A stretch of DNA of 64,000 nucleotides from contig NZ_CP088285.1 in assembly GCF_011516645.4 (NCBI RefSeq), positions 8,264,501 through 8,328,500 on the forward strand, given 5' to 3'. Both the position numbers and the translations under genes were made by a program. The DNA comes from Bradyrhizobium septentrionale. Its GTDB lineage: Bacteria; Pseudomonadota; Alphaproteobacteria; Rhizobiales; Xanthobacteraceae. Positions 1 through 8,241 of the stretch are shown here, one piece after another; the first letter of the stretch is position 1, and the number at the start of each line of letters is the position of its first letter. The notes under the pieces are model-generated. The model saw only the letters and a list, made by a program, of their open reading frames with translations. It had not been told where the DNA came from and made no database searches.

Positions 1-10
1 TGGAGGCGCG

Positions 11-250
11 TTATCGCTCGAAGCCCGTGTCGCGCACGGCGGCCATCTCTGTTTCGAGCCACCGGTTCAGGTGCCCCAGCTTGCGCGGCTGCGGAATTTT
101 GCCCGCCGACAGCCAACGATTGAATGACGTGACCGAAGGTCCGCCAAGGACCTCAATAAAGAGGTCGCGCCCGCCGAGACGAGCGGGGTGGGGAAAGTCA
201 GACGGGATAGTGACGTGATGAGCCGACTGGCAGGAAGTAGGTGCAGGCAT
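11..250 (-). CDS. AlpA/excisionase-like helix-turn-helix protein
   Basis: A 79-residue protein whose second half follows the AlpA/excisionase pattern: a short helix, then 'FNRWLSAGKIPQPRKLG' and 'RWLETEMAAV', matching the recognition helix and wing of MerR-like AlpA regulators. Such proteins control or assist excision of integrative elements. The start at 250 has a GGAG about 7 bases upstream. It sits roughly 490 bp from the 3' end of a tRNA-Pro gene, the usual attachment side for tRNA-targeting islands, so it probably belongs to an element extending left of the window. The integrase is not visible. Family call fairly good; the excision role is inference. Confidence 0.6.
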   Translation of the reverse strand: MPAPTSCQSAHHVTIPSDFPHPARLGGRDLFIEVLGGPSVTSFNRWLSAGKIPQPRKLGHLNRWLETEMAAVRDTGFER

Positions 251-735
251 TGTAGACTCCGATTGCCCCGCTTTATGGGGCGGGTTGATTCATCGGAGCC
301 GAGCCGCAACCCGGTACTATAATTCGGCCGAAGCCCGCTGAGCGGGAACCCTTGTCAGCCGGGTTTAATTACCGGCCGGGGCGACGTGTCGCTTCCGTCT
401 GACGCCAGAGACGCGCCGAATGCCTCTCTGGTCTACACCACGCACATTCCGCGTTACGTGGCGCTTGGCTATTCCGCAAGTGAGGTCGAGCAGTCCCGTC
501 AAGTTTTTGGACATTACCGGTCTCTTTTGGGCAGACCGGCCTCTCTCGCACTTCGATGGTACTATCTGGGATATAACGCCCCCGTCAACGCGGAGTGACA
601 CGGCGCGCGGCAATTCGATTTCCAGCTGAGACAAAAAAAGCGACTCAAGGGCTAACCCTCTCCGCCGCTGTTTCCCCGGTGTTTCCCAGGCCATTTTTCG
701 AAAAAGAAGACTTCCCGTTAAGTCTTTGATTTTGT
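251..735. other. Intergenic region between AlpA-like gene and tRNA-Pro
   Basis: About 485 bp without a convincing gene. Several 60-110 codon frames are open on both strands but none has a recognisable domain. Short G+C-rich hairpins occur around 266-285 and 331-345. The last bases before 736 flank the tRNA 3' end and would hold one attachment junction if an element is integrated here; the second copy would lie outside the window. Confidence 0.4.
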
Positions 736-813
736 TGGTCGGAGCGAGAGGATTTGAACCTCCGACCCCTAGTCTCCCAGACTAGTGCGCTAACCGGGCT
801 GCGCCACGCTCCG
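736..813 (-). tRNA. tRNA-Pro (anticodon GGG)
   Basis: Read on the minus strand this forms a cloverleaf: a 7-bp acceptor stem pairs 807-813 with 740-746, the anticodon stem CTAGT/ACTAG encloses the loop CTGGGAG (anticodon GGG), and the T-arm contains GTTCAAATC. The 3' CCA is encoded at 736-738 after discriminator A at 739. It reads CCC/CCU proline codons. Its 3' end faces the AlpA-like gene. Confidence 0.95.
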
Positions 814-898
814 ATGCCGTTCCATTAGCTGCGATCCTGCGTTCGCGCAAGGCAAAGCAGGCCTTAGAGGGCTGCAATCGGGACCCCGGTTCCCCGAC

Positions 899-1507
899 TC
901 AGCCGTCCTTCATCGCCGCGTCGATCATCTGCCGGCAGGCGACCAGCTCCTGCAGCACGCGTTCGAGCCGCTCGCGATCGGCCGACGGAACGGAGGGGCG
1001 CACCGGCGGCGCCGCCTTGCCCGGCTGCGCGGACACCTTGCCCGGATGGGCATGCGCCTTGTAGGTCGACAGGATCGGATCCTCGTCGGGATTGACGAAT
1101 CGGTAGTCGATTCCCTGCTCGTCGCCGTCGCCCTCCTCGCCGTCGAAATCGAGGCCGTCATTGCTCTCGAGCTCGTCGGGCTCGGCCATGCTGTTGCCGA
1201 CCGCCTCCTCGACCGCGCCGAACGAGACCGCCGCGGTCTGGTCGGCGATGCCCTGCACCGACTTGATGCCGTGCTCTTTGAGGATCCGCTGCACGCCGCG
1301 GATCGTATAGCCCTCGCCATAGAGCAGCCGGCGGATGCCCTTGAGCAGGTCGACGTCGTCAGGGCGATAATAACGGCGGCCGCCGCTGCGCTTCATCGGC
1401 TTGATCTGCGCGAAGCGCGTTTCCCAGAACCTCAGCACATGCTGGGGAATATCAAGCTCGTCAGCGACTTCGCTGATGGTACGGAACGCATCCGGCGCCT
1501 TGTCCAA
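899..1507 (-). CDS. MerR family transcriptional regulator
   Basis: A 202-residue protein with an N-terminal MerR winged helix-turn-helix (residues about 8-80): '[20 protein letters not shown]', then '[20 protein letters not shown]' and '[15 protein letters not shown]'. The middle is acidic and the C-terminus is a short helix; there is no obvious metal-binding cysteine set. The TTG start at 1507 is chosen because AGGAG lies 7 bases upstream. It follows ihfA in the same direction, an arrangement conserved in Bradyrhizobium and relatives. The regulated genes are not known from the sequence. Confidence 0.85.
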   Translation of the reverse strand: MDKAPDAFRTISEVADELDIPQHVLRFWETRFAQIKPMKRSGGRRYYRPDDVDLLKGIRRLLYGEGYTIRGVQRILKEHGIKSVQGIADQTAAVSFGAVEEAVGNSMAEPDELESNDGLDFDGEEGDGDEQGIDYRFVNPDEDPILSTYKAHAHPGKVSAQPGKAAPPVRPSVPSADRERLERVLQELVACRQMIDAAMKDG

Positions 1508-1544
1508 ATGCCCGCTCCTCTCGCCTCAATGGCTAGAACCCTTT

Positions 1545-1637
1545 CCGTTCCGATTGAATCGGAACGGAGCTCTAGATTCTAGTTTTGGCGCGTTTTCTTC
1601 ACGCGAACCGGTATCCACTTCGCTTGAAAACGCTCTA
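1545..1637. repeat. Dispersed palindromic repeat, family A, copy 1
   Basis: Starts with a perfect palindrome centred on base 1556 (half-site CCGTTCCGATT), then a block containing CTCTAGATTCTAGTTTTGG, GCGTTTTCTTCACGCGAACC and CACTTCGCTTGAAAACGC. GCGTTTTC and GAAAACGC can pair as a stem. A near-identical block recurs at 41235-41335 and, inverted and without the palindrome, at 4439-4496. It lies between merR and ihfA and just overlaps the ihfA stop codon. Confidence 0.8.
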
Positions 1638-1970
1638 GTCGGCCTTGCTGCCGTCGCCATTGGTGACGGAATGGCCATTGATCCGCTGCTTCAGGATCGC
1701 CGACGGCTTGAACACCATCACCCGCCGCGGCGAGATCGGCACCTCAGTGCCGGTCTTTGGATTACGCCCGATACGCTGGCCCTTCTTGCGCACCATGAAG
1801 GAGCCGAATGACGACAGCTTCACCGTCTCGCCCTTTTCCAGGCAATCGGTGATCTCCTTCAGCACCAACTCGACAAATGCCGACGATTCCGTGCGCGACA
1901 GGCCTACCTTTTGGTAGACCGCCTCACACAAATCGACACGCGTCACTGTTTTTCCGGTTCCCGTGGTCAT
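1635..1970 (-). CDS. ihfA: Integration host factor subunit alpha
   Basis: A 111-residue HU/IHF-fold DNA-bending protein that pairs with IHF-beta and acts in replication, recombination and transcription. The family signature is clear: '[20 protein letters not shown]' followed by '[10 protein letters not shown]', with the DNA-intercalating Asn-Pro. The ATG at 1970 gives the usual alpha-subunit N-terminus ([11 protein letters not shown]); the longer open frame to 2030 adds an atypical 20 residues. It lies between fabH and merR, all leftward, and probably belongs to the plsX-fabH transcript. Confidence 0.95.
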   Translation of the reverse strand: MTTGTGKTVTRVDLCEAVYQKVGLSRTESSAFVELVLKEITDCLEKGETVKLSSFGSFMVRKKGQRIGRNPKTGTEVPISPRRVMVFKPSAILKQRINGHSVTNGDGSKAD

Positions 1971-2100
1971 CGCCTGCCCCGCACTCTCGGCGAACAATTT
2001 CTTGACTGAAATTAAAAGCTTAGCGCGCAATGGTCAACAGCGACCAGCATCCGGACGCCGGAAAGATACCGGCAACCTGTCGGCACTCTCTAAAGATGCG

Positions 2101-3078
2101 CTACCAGCGCACGAGCGCCGAGCCCCAGGTGAAGCCGCCGCCCATCGCCTCAAACAGCACCAGATCGCCCTTCTTGACGCGTCCGTCCTTCACCGCGACC
2201 GACAGCGCCAGCGGGATCGAGGCCGCCGACGTGTTGCCGTGCTTGTCGACCGTCAAGACCACCTTCTGCGGTGCAATATGCAGCTTGTGGGCCGATGCAT
2301 CGATGATTCGCTTGTTGGCCTGATGCGGAATGAACCAGGTGATGTCGTCGGCGGTAAAGCCGGTGGCGTTGAACGCATCGACGATCACATCGGTGATCAT
2401 GCCGACGGCGTGCTTGAACACCTCGCGGCCCTCCATCCGGAGATACCCGACCGTCCTGGTCGAGCCGGGGCCGCCATCGACGAACAGCTTCGACTTGTGG
2501 CGCCCGTCGGAACGCAGATGCGTCGTCAACACGCCGGGATCGCTGATCGTGCCGGAATGCTCCTGGGCCTCCAGCACCACCGCGCCGGCGCCATCGCCGA
2601 ACAGCACGCAGGTGCCGCGGTCGTTCCAGTCGAGGATGCGCGAGAAGGTTTCGGCACCGATCACCAGCGCCCGCTTGTGGTGGCCGGCGCGCAGGAAATT
2701 GTCGGCGGTGGTCAGCGCAAAGACGAAGCCGGAGCACACCGCCTGCAGGTCGAAGGCTACGCCATGGTTGATGCCGAGCCCGTGCTGGACCGCGACCGCG
2801 GTGGCCGGAAAGGTGTTGTCCGGCGTCGAGGTCGCCAGCACGATCAGGTCGATCGACTGGGCGTCGATGTTGGCATCGGCGAGCGCGGCGCGCGCCGCAT
2901 TGATCGCGAGATGCGAGGTGAACTCGTCATCTGCGGCGATATGGCGCTCGCTGATGCCGGTGCGCTGCACGATCCAGTCATCCGACGTGTCGATCCGGCT
3001 GGCCAGTTCGGCATTGGTCAAAACCCGCTCCGGCAAATATGAGCCGCAGCCGAGCACTACCGAACGTATCGCAGTCAC
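2101..3078 (-). CDS. fabH: 3-oxoacyl-ACP synthase III
   Basis: A 325-residue condensing enzyme that starts fatty acid synthesis by joining acetyl-CoA to malonyl-ACP in the cytoplasm. The thiolase-fold catalytic triad is visible: Cys in '[10 protein letters not shown]', His in '[10 protein letters not shown]', Asn in '[13 protein letters not shown]'. The length fits KAS III. The start is GTG at 3078, overlapping the plsX stop by 4 bases (GTGA), which implies translational coupling. plsX-fabH-ihfA-merR is the standard alphaproteobacterial order. Confidence 0.97.
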   Translation of the reverse strand: MTAIRSVVLGCGSYLPERVLTNAELASRIDTSDDWIVQRTGISERHIAADDEFTSHLAINAARAALADANIDAQSIDLIVLATSTPDNTFPATAVAVQHGLGINHGVAFDLQAVCSGFVFALTTADNFLRAGHHKRALVIGAETFSRILDWNDRGTCVLFGDGAGAVVLEAQEHSGTISDPGVLTTHLRSDGRHKSKLFVDGGPGSTRTVGYLRMEGREVFKHAVGMITDVIVDAFNATGFTADDITWFIPHQANKRIIDASAHKLHIAPQKVVLTVDKHGNTSAASIPLALSVAVKDGRVKKGDLVLFEAMGGGFTWGSALVRW

Positions 3079-4136
3079 GAGACAGCCTCCTGCGCGGTCG
3101 GCGCCTTTACCAGGGCGCTGCCGTCGCGGTTGAGCATCTGATTGATCTTGGTGAGGAGATCGTAGTGGGCCATCTCATAGCCAACATCCACCGCATAGGC
3201 AAAGCCTTCCGCGTTGATGCCGCCATGGCTCTTGACCACCACGCCGTTCAGGCCGAGCAGCAGGCCGCCATTCGACTTGTTGGGATCGAGCTTGTCGCGC
3301 AGCTTCTGGAACGCGCCGCGGGCAAGCAGATAGCCGATCCGCGCCAGCCAGCTCGACGACATCGCCTCGCGCAGCAGCGTGAACATCTGGCGCGCGGTTC
3401 CCTCGGCGGCCTTGAGCGCGATATTGCCGCTGAAACCTTCCGACACGATCACGTCGGCGAGCCCCTTGCCGATCGCGTCGCCCTCGACAAAGCCGATATA
3501 GTCGAACTGGTTCGAGTTCATCGCGCGCAGCATCTCGGCCGCCTCGCGGATTTCGCCGTGGCCCTTGATCTCTTCGGACCCGATATTGAGCAGGCCGACG
3601 GTCGGCCGTTCGAGGTTGAACAGCACGCTCGCCATCGCGCTGCCCATCACCGCGAGCGTCGCCAGATGATGGGCGTCGCCGCCGATCGAGGCGCCGAGAT
3701 CGAGCACCACCGAATCGCCGCGCAGCGTCGGCCACACCGCGGCGAGCGCCGGGCGGTCGACGCCGGGCAGCGTCCGCAGATTGATGCTGCCCATCGCCAT
3801 CAGTGCGCCGGAGTTGCCGGCGGAGACCGCGACATCGGCCTCGCCATGCTTCACGGCATCGATCGCCAGCCACATCGACGACGCCCTGCGGGTCCGCCGC
3901 AGCGCCTGGCTCGGCTTCTCGTCATTCTTCACGGCGACGTCGGTATGGATCACCTTCGATACTGCCTTGAGCGCAGGATGCTTCGCGAGCTCCGGCTCGA
4001 TCTGGGCCTGGTCTCCGACCAGCAGGAATTCACTGCCGGGGTGACGACTCAACGAGATCGCGGCGCCGGGAATGACCACCGATGCGCCGACATCGCCCCC
4101 CATGGCGTCAAGCGCGATTCGAACCTTTTGAGGCAT
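3075..4136 (-). CDS. plsX: Phosphate acyltransferase PlsX
   Basis: A 353-residue protein converting acyl-ACP to acyl-phosphate, the donor for PlsY in phospholipid synthesis. The N-terminal '[20 protein letters not shown]' is the family signature, and '[13 protein letters not shown]' and '[12 protein letters not shown]' are typical internal motifs. I chose the ATG at 4136 because it gives the conserved [15 protein letters not shown] start; an upstream frame to 4163 adds 9 residues with no support. It heads the plsX-fabH-ihfA transcript after a roughly 370-bp intergenic region. Confidence 0.96.
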   Translation of the reverse strand: MPQKVRIALDAMGGDVGASVVIPGAAISLSRHPGSEFLLVGDQAQIEPELAKHPALKAVSKVIHTDVAVKNDEKPSQALRRTRRASSMWLAIDAVKHGEADVAVSAGNSGALMAMGSINLRTLPGVDRPALAAVWPTLRGDSVVLDLGASIGGDAHHLATLAVMGSAMASVLFNLERPTVGLLNIGSEEIKGHGEIREAAEMLRAMNSNQFDYIGFVEGDAIGKGLADVIVSEGFSGNIALKAAEGTARQMFTLLREAMSSSWLARIGYLLARGAFQKLRDKLDPNKSNGGLLLGLNGVVVKSHGGINAEGFAYAVDVGYEMAHYDLLTKINQMLNRDGSALVKAPTAQEAVS

Positions 4137-4505
4137 GAACGTCCCGGAAACCTGCTCTCCCACAGCCCTTCAACGCAGGCCGCGAGCTTGAAGTCACCGC
4201 TGTCAACGGCGCGCGGCCAAACGCCAACTCGCGTCCCGGCCGGGCCGCGACAATAGCGTTTCCGCGATCCGACACAACCTCTTGACCGCAAACGACCAAG
4301 CCGTCAAACCCATCACGCAACACATCAGAACATAGCAGAAATACATTATATTTCAACGTATTGCGACATTTATTTGAAGTGACGACCGACGCCCCTCGCG
4401 AAGCCGTGCAAGCAAGCCATCCCCTCAAATGTGGTTCCAGAGCGTTTTCGAGCGAAGTGGATCCCGGTTCGCGCGAAGAAAACGCGTCAAAACAAAAAGC
4501 CGCCC
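4137..4505. promoter_or_regulatory. plsX upstream region, with repeat family A copy 2 at 4439-4496
   Basis: The spacer between DUF177 and plsX, both leftward. Bases 4325-4380 are markedly A+T-rich for this genome (AATACATTATATTTCAACG) and are the likely plsX promoter region. Bases 4439-4496 hold an inverted copy of repeat A (AGAGCGTTTTCGAGCGAAGT, then GAAAACGCGTCAAAACAA) lying directly beyond the DUF177 stop codon. No exact -35/-10 pair is claimed. Confidence 0.55.
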
Positions 4506-5093
4506 TCAGCTGCCCTTCGGCTTCTTGCCGTTAGGCTTTTCCTTCAGCGCTTTCAGCGCGGCAAAGGGATGATTTTCCGGATCAGGCGCTTCAACCTCCT
4601 GTTCAAAGACTGCATCCGCCTTGCGCGGATACGGGTCTATGGCCAGAAACAGCGCATCGGTAGCGAGCCGGCCGATGTCGATGAAGCCGCCCGTGATCGG
4701 CTCCGGCGGGTCCGGCGTTTCCTCATCGCCGGCCTCGGCATCGTCGACCAGGTCGGCCATCTCCGGAATCTGCTCGGGCGGCGCGAACATCACATCGATC
4801 GGCTCGATGATCTCGTTTTCGATCGGATCGAGCGTCACCACGCAGGTCTGACCGACCCTCGCCAAAACCCTGCCGGTGACGTGGCAGCTACCGTCGCGCT
4901 TGGGCTGCAGATCGAACGTCGCATGCGCCGAGATCACCTCGCGCAATTCCGCGGCCTCGGCCATCGCCTTGCGCACCGCCTCGTCGGCCACGATCTCGCG
5001 ATGCAGGCCCGTGTCCGGGATCTGCGCGACGTTGACGAGAACGCGCCAAGGGTCCCGCACGGCATCGGGCCGTCCTGTGGTCCCGCCGCTCAT
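4506..5093 (-). CDS. DUF177 (YceD family) protein
   Basis: A 195-residue YceD/DUF177 protein. Members commonly lie near plsX/rpmF and are linked to ribosomal RNA or large-subunit assembly, though the role in alphaproteobacteria is not settled. Diagnostic parts are the central 'GQTCVVTLDPIENEI', the acidic segment, and the C-terminal 'NHPFAALKALKEK'. The ATG at 5093 overlaps the stop of the upstream chaperone gene by 4 bases (ATGA), so I prefer it over the longer frame to 5132. Confidence 0.88.
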   Translation of the reverse strand: MSGGTTGRPDAVRDPWRVLVNVAQIPDTGLHREIVADEAVRKAMAEAAELREVISAHATFDLQPKRDGSCHVTGRVLARVGQTCVVTLDPIENEIIEPIDVMFAPPEQIPEMADLVDDAEAGDEETPDPPEPITGGFIDIGRLATDALFLAIDPYPRKADAVFEQEVEAPDPENHPFAALKALKEKPNGKKPKGS

Positions 5094-5641
5094 GCCGCCG
5101 TCCCCGCAGCCTGCGGCGCGGGAAAGCGCCACGCGCCCCTGGTCAGCGCCGCGAGGTCGGTGTGATCAAGCACCGCCATTGCTCCCCTGGCATAGGCGGC
5201 CAGTTCGCGCGCTTGGTCGATATTCTCGCCGTTGAGGATGTTCTTGCAGAACGACTGGGCCAGCGCCTCCTCGCTGTCGGTCAGCGCCAGGTCATAGGCC
5301 GCGGTACGGCCGTAGAAGGCCTCGCCGAACGCCTGCATGCGCTTGGGCACCGTGAGGTCGCCGACACCCATTTCCCGCAGATTGTCGTCCATGTCGACGC
5401 AGAAATGATCGAACAGCGCTTGCGACAGTTCCACGCCGCCCTCGGCGGACTTTAATCGCCGCAGCACCAGCCAGAGATGCATCAGAAGCAGGTCAAAACG
5501 GCCGTTAACCGTGTCGGGAACGCCCAAGTCACGGTAAAATAACGGTTCTCGCGCCTGCGTCACGATCATGCCATAGATGGTCTCGATGGTGCTGCGCGCG
5601 CGCACCGGGGGTCTTCTGAAGTGATTGAACGGCCAAAGCAT
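5090..5641 (-). CDS. Ubiquinol-cytochrome c chaperone family protein
   Basis: A 183-residue protein of the CBP3/UQCC1 family, whose mitochondrial members help assemble cytochrome b into complex III. Recognisable parts are 'PFNHFRRPP', 'ETIYGMIVTQAREPLFYRDL', 'FDLLLMHLWLVLRRLK' and 'FDHFCVDMDDNLREMGVGD', all typical of the family. The start at 5641 gives the usual MLWPFNHF N-terminus; the frame to 5797 is extended without homology. It is coupled to DUF177 by a 4-base overlap and diverges from bamE with about 137 bp between start codons. Confidence 0.9.
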   Translation of the reverse strand: MLWPFNHFRRPPVRARSTIETIYGMIVTQAREPLFYRDLGVPDTVNGRFDLLLMHLWLVLRRLKSAEGGVELSQALFDHFCVDMDDNLREMGVGDLTVPKRMQAFGEAFYGRTAAYDLALTDSEEALAQSFCKNILNGENIDQARELAAYARGAMAVLDHTDLAALTRGAWRFPAPQAAGTAA

Positions 5642-5778
5642 GACGGGTTCCGGCTGCCGGCCCCCCAAAGGACACCTGTTGAGCGGTCGCCCATTGGAGC
5701 GCGGCATGATTGCAATCCATTGAGCTGCCCGGTACGTCAATGCCACGGCCGATGCAAGGGGACGGATCAGTTCCGCCG

Positions 5779-6255
5779 ATGAACCACACTCTTTCACGAC
5801 AGTCTCGCGCCGCTTCCGCGCGCGGGTTCTTCACGCGCTTTCGCGCGATCGCCGTCATTGGCCTGGTCTGCGCCGCGCTCGGCGGCTGCGCCGGCGAACA
5901 ATTCCAGAAGGGCTATATCCTGCCTGAAGGAGCGCTCGAGCAGATCCCGATCGGCGCGAGCCAGGATCAGGTGCTGATCGTGCTCGGCACGCCCTCGACC
6001 GTCGCAACACTGGACGGCGAGGTGTTCTATTACATCTCGCAGCGGACCTCGCGCCCGGTCGCCTTCATGAACCAGCGGGTGGTCGACCAGCGCGTGATCG
6101 CGGTCTATTTCGACAAGAACCGGCAGGTGCGCCGGCTCGCCAATTACGGCCTGAAGGACGGCAAGATCTTCGACTTCGTCAGCCGCACCACGCCGACGTC
6201 GGGCCAGGAAATGTCCTACCTGACACCGCTCTTCAAGCTGCTCAGCTTCAACTGA
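5779..6255 (+). CDS. bamE: Outer membrane assembly lipoprotein BamE
   Basis: A 158-residue SmpA/OmlA-family lipoprotein, a subunit of the BAM complex that folds outer membrane beta-barrels. There is a signal peptide with lipobox LGGC (Cys37). The domain carries 'QIPIGASQDQVLIVLGTPS' and later 'YYISQRTSRPVAF', typical of the BamE fold. The ATG at 5779 keeps a proper signal peptide; an earlier in-frame start at 5710 lies outside the leader. It is divergent from the bc1 chaperone gene, as in other Bradyrhizobium-like genomes. Confidence 0.93.
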   Translation: MNHTLSRQSRAASARGFFTRFRAIAVIGLVCAALGGCAGEQFQKGYILPEGALEQIPIGASQDQVLIVLGTPSTVATLDGEVFYYISQRTSRPVAFMNQRVVDQRVIAVYFDKNRQVRRLANYGLKDGKIFDFVSRTTPTSGQEMSYLTPLFKLLSFN

Positions 6256-6277
6256 CCGGTATCAGTTTTCGCGCCGC

Positions 6278-6322
6278 CCAAGTCCGGGATGCCCAAGTCC
6301 CGGACGCTCAAGTCCGGGACGC
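6278..6322. repeat. Three tandem 15-bp repeats after the toxin-like operon
   Basis: Units CCAAGTCCGGGATGC (6278-6292), CCAAGTCCCGGACGC (6293-6307) and TCAAGTCCGGGACGC (6308-6322). The array ends exactly at the stop codon (6323-6325) of the last gene of the leftward operon, and the stop codon itself looks like the start of a fourth unit. It therefore forms the first 45 bases of the operon's 3' untranslated region. Confidence 0.9.
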
Positions 6323-7378
6323 TCAACCAATTCTCACCCGGCTGGTGTCGATCTGCCGCCCGGTAAGGTCGGCGACGTGGCTGTCGATCAGATTCCACTC
6401 GGTGCAAGCAGCGGTGTACCAGGCCTGACTGACGATGAGGTCTGCCGCCGACGTCGCGGCCTGCAGCTTGGCGATCACGCCGCCGAGTTCACCGTCCAGA
6501 GCGGTCCAGCCGGTCCGGAGCGAATCAAGCGCGTTCTCGATCATCGCCATATCGCTCAGCACGAGCCCGGTGCTCATGGTGAGCGCGCCCAGCGTTGCGA
6601 CGATCCTTTGATCGTCGCTGAGCGCCGACTGATCAGAGGCGATCTTCTGCTGATAGCCCGATATCTCCGATTGCATGGCATTGATCTGGCCCTCGGCTTC
6701 GGCGATCGAGGCCACGCCGATACCGGCCAGGATCAGCGACGCGCCGCCGGTCAGCGGCGCGAACACGACACCGAAGATGGTTTCGATGATGCCGCGCGTG
6801 CGCGCGGCCTTCGCCCGTGCAATCGCCTCGCGGTCGGTCTGGATTTGCACGTTGAGCAGCTTGATCTGGTTGTTGATCGCGTCGATCTCGCCCTGAATTT
6901 GCTGCTCCTGGGCCTGTACCTGCCCGACCGTGTTGCGCATCGCCTGGTCGGCCTGCAGCATCGCCTGCTCGAACGTCTGGAGCTTGCCGAGATAGTCCGC
7001 GATCTGTCCGATCATGGCCTGGATCGGCGGCTCAAGCGCCTGCATTGCGGTGATCAGTTCGGCCTTGCCGCCGGCCGAGAAGCGTTGCTCGAGCGCTGCA
7101 AACAGAGCGTCGATCTGCGGCGCTGCCGCGACAAACGCCTGCCCGGCTGCGGCAATCGTATCGAGGATGTCGGTCTGGAAATACAGCACTCCGCTGCGGC
7201 GCCAGCCGACGACCAGGTTCTCGGCAGCGCCGAGCTCCTGGTCGAGCTGGTCGTACCAGGGGGAAGCGACCTCCGCGATCTCGGCCTCGATCACCGCCTG
7301 GCAGGACGAGTTGAGCAGCACGATCGCGCCCATGCTGGCGTCGATCTCCGCATTCGTCGCCGCACCGCTGAAAGGCAT
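6323..7378 (-). CDS. Alpha-pore-forming-toxin-like protein with membrane hairpin
   Basis: A 351-residue, almost entirely helical protein. Long amphipathic helices with many Gln/Ala/Ile flank one hydrophobic segment (about residues 197-226) containing 'FGVVFAPLTGGASLILAGIG', followed by another long helix. This helix-hairpin-helix layout is that of ClyA/HBL/NHE/Cry6-type toxins. Its C-terminal third ('LRTGWTALDGELGGVIAKLQ') resembles the gene at 8242-9366. There is no signal peptide. It is the last gene of a six-gene operon, 15 bp after its neighbour, with GAGGGGAG upstream of the ATG. Fold assignment is inferred from pattern; toxicity is not shown. Confidence 0.6.
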   Translation of the reverse strand: MPFSGAATNAEIDASMGAIVLLNSSCQAVIEAEIAEVASPWYDQLDQELGAAENLVVGWRRSGVLYFQTDILDTIAAAGQAFVAAAPQIDALFAALEQRFSAGGKAELITAMQALEPPIQAMIGQIADYLGKLQTFEQAMLQADQAMRNTVGQVQAQEQQIQGEIDAINNQIKLLNVQIQTDREAIARAKAARTRGIIETIFGVVFAPLTGGASLILAGIGVASIAEAEGQINAMQSEISGYQQKIASDQSALSDDQRIVATLGALTMSTGLVLSDMAMIENALDSLRTGWTALDGELGGVIAKLQAATSAADLIVSQAWYTAACTEWNLIDSHVADLTGRQIDTSRVRIG

Positions 7379-7393
7379 CTCGACTCCCCTCTG

Positions 7394-8182
7394 TTACGCG
7401 GCCCTGCCGGGGATTCCCATCGAAGCGGTCGCCAGCTTCTGCGCGAACTGCGTGGCAGCGGCCCATTCGGCCTGCGTGGCCGCGCCGAAAGTGTTGGCCG
7501 CGAACGTGCCCAGCGTGACCTTGCCGGCCCTAAGCTCGGCCAATGCATCGCGCATCGCGTCCCGAAGCTCGCCCCAGGCACCGATGAGCTCACGCAGACG
7601 CGTCAGTGCATCGCCGGTCGAGCCCAGCACCTGCTCGGCGGCAGACAGCGCAAGCGCCGCTGCGGCTTTTGCGTCAGGCGATTGGTCCGCCGCCTCGCGC
7701 AGCGCAGCATCGCGGGCATGCATGGTCTCTCCCCATGCATTGATCGTTGCGAGCCTCGTTTCGAGGCCGGCGACGGTTACATGCAATGACTGATCCAGTG
7801 GGCCGGTGAGTTCGAGCCCGACTTCAACGAAGGGATCGCCTGCGCCCCGCGCATCCGGATGATCAGCCGCAATCGAGCTGACCTGTGAAGAGATCGCCGA
7901 AAACGTCGTGCCGTGGTTGATGACCAGCACCAGAACTTCGCCGGTGACACCAGGCGCGATATTGTCGATCCAGGCCTGCGCCTGCGCCTTGGCGGCATCG
8001 AGCTTGCTGTTGAGGTCGTCGAACCAGTCGGGTTTCGGCGACGGCGGGATCAGCGGCGCGTTGAGCAAACCATGGCAGGCTGCCGTGACCGCGGCGAGAC
8101 CCTCGAAGGTCGCCTTGGACGCAGAAGTTAGCCTGCCCAAGCCGCCCACATCCGGTTCGTCGCCTGGCTTGTCGTTCGACAT
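7394..8182 (-). CDS. Short alpha-PFT-like paralogue lacking the membrane hairpin
   Basis: A 262-residue paralogue of the protein at 8242-9366. Both share a nearly identical block: here 'PPSPKPDWFDDLNSKLDAAK', there 'PPSPKPSWFDDLNSKLDVAK', followed by 'WIDNI.P.VTG' and 'VIN.GTT.SAI', and both end with an 'EWA.AT.FAQ' segment. About 110 residues of the paralogue's middle, including its hydrophobic hairpin, have no equivalent here; an Ala-rich helix takes their place. This suggests a soluble partner or cap component. It has AAGGAATT before the ATG and no signal peptide. Function unproven. Confidence 0.6.
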   Translation of the reverse strand: MSNDKPGDEPDVGGLGRLTSASKATFEGLAAVTAACHGLLNAPLIPPSPKPDWFDDLNSKLDAAKAQAQAWIDNIAPGVTGEVLVLVINHGTTFSAISSQVSSIAADHPDARGAGDPFVEVGLELTGPLDQSLHVTVAGLETRLATINAWGETMHARDAALREAADQSPDAKAAAALALSAAEQVLGSTGDALTRLRELIGAWGELRDAMRDALAELRAGKVTLGTFAANTFGAATQAEWAAATQFAQKLATASMGIPGRAA

Positions 8183-8241
8183 GACGAATTCCTTTCAAGC
8201 AAGGCGGGCACCGCCGGCAGACGGCGGTGCCCGCGAGATGA

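Noticed and set aside
365..694. 109-codon minus-strand frame and two plus-strand frames before tRNA-Pro, considered as integrase remnants
   Set aside because: No tyrosine-recombinase motif (R..HxxR..Y) could be found in any frame.
6278..6322. Short CRISPR-like array
   Set aside because: Adjacent 15-bp units have no spacers, and no cas genes are in the window.
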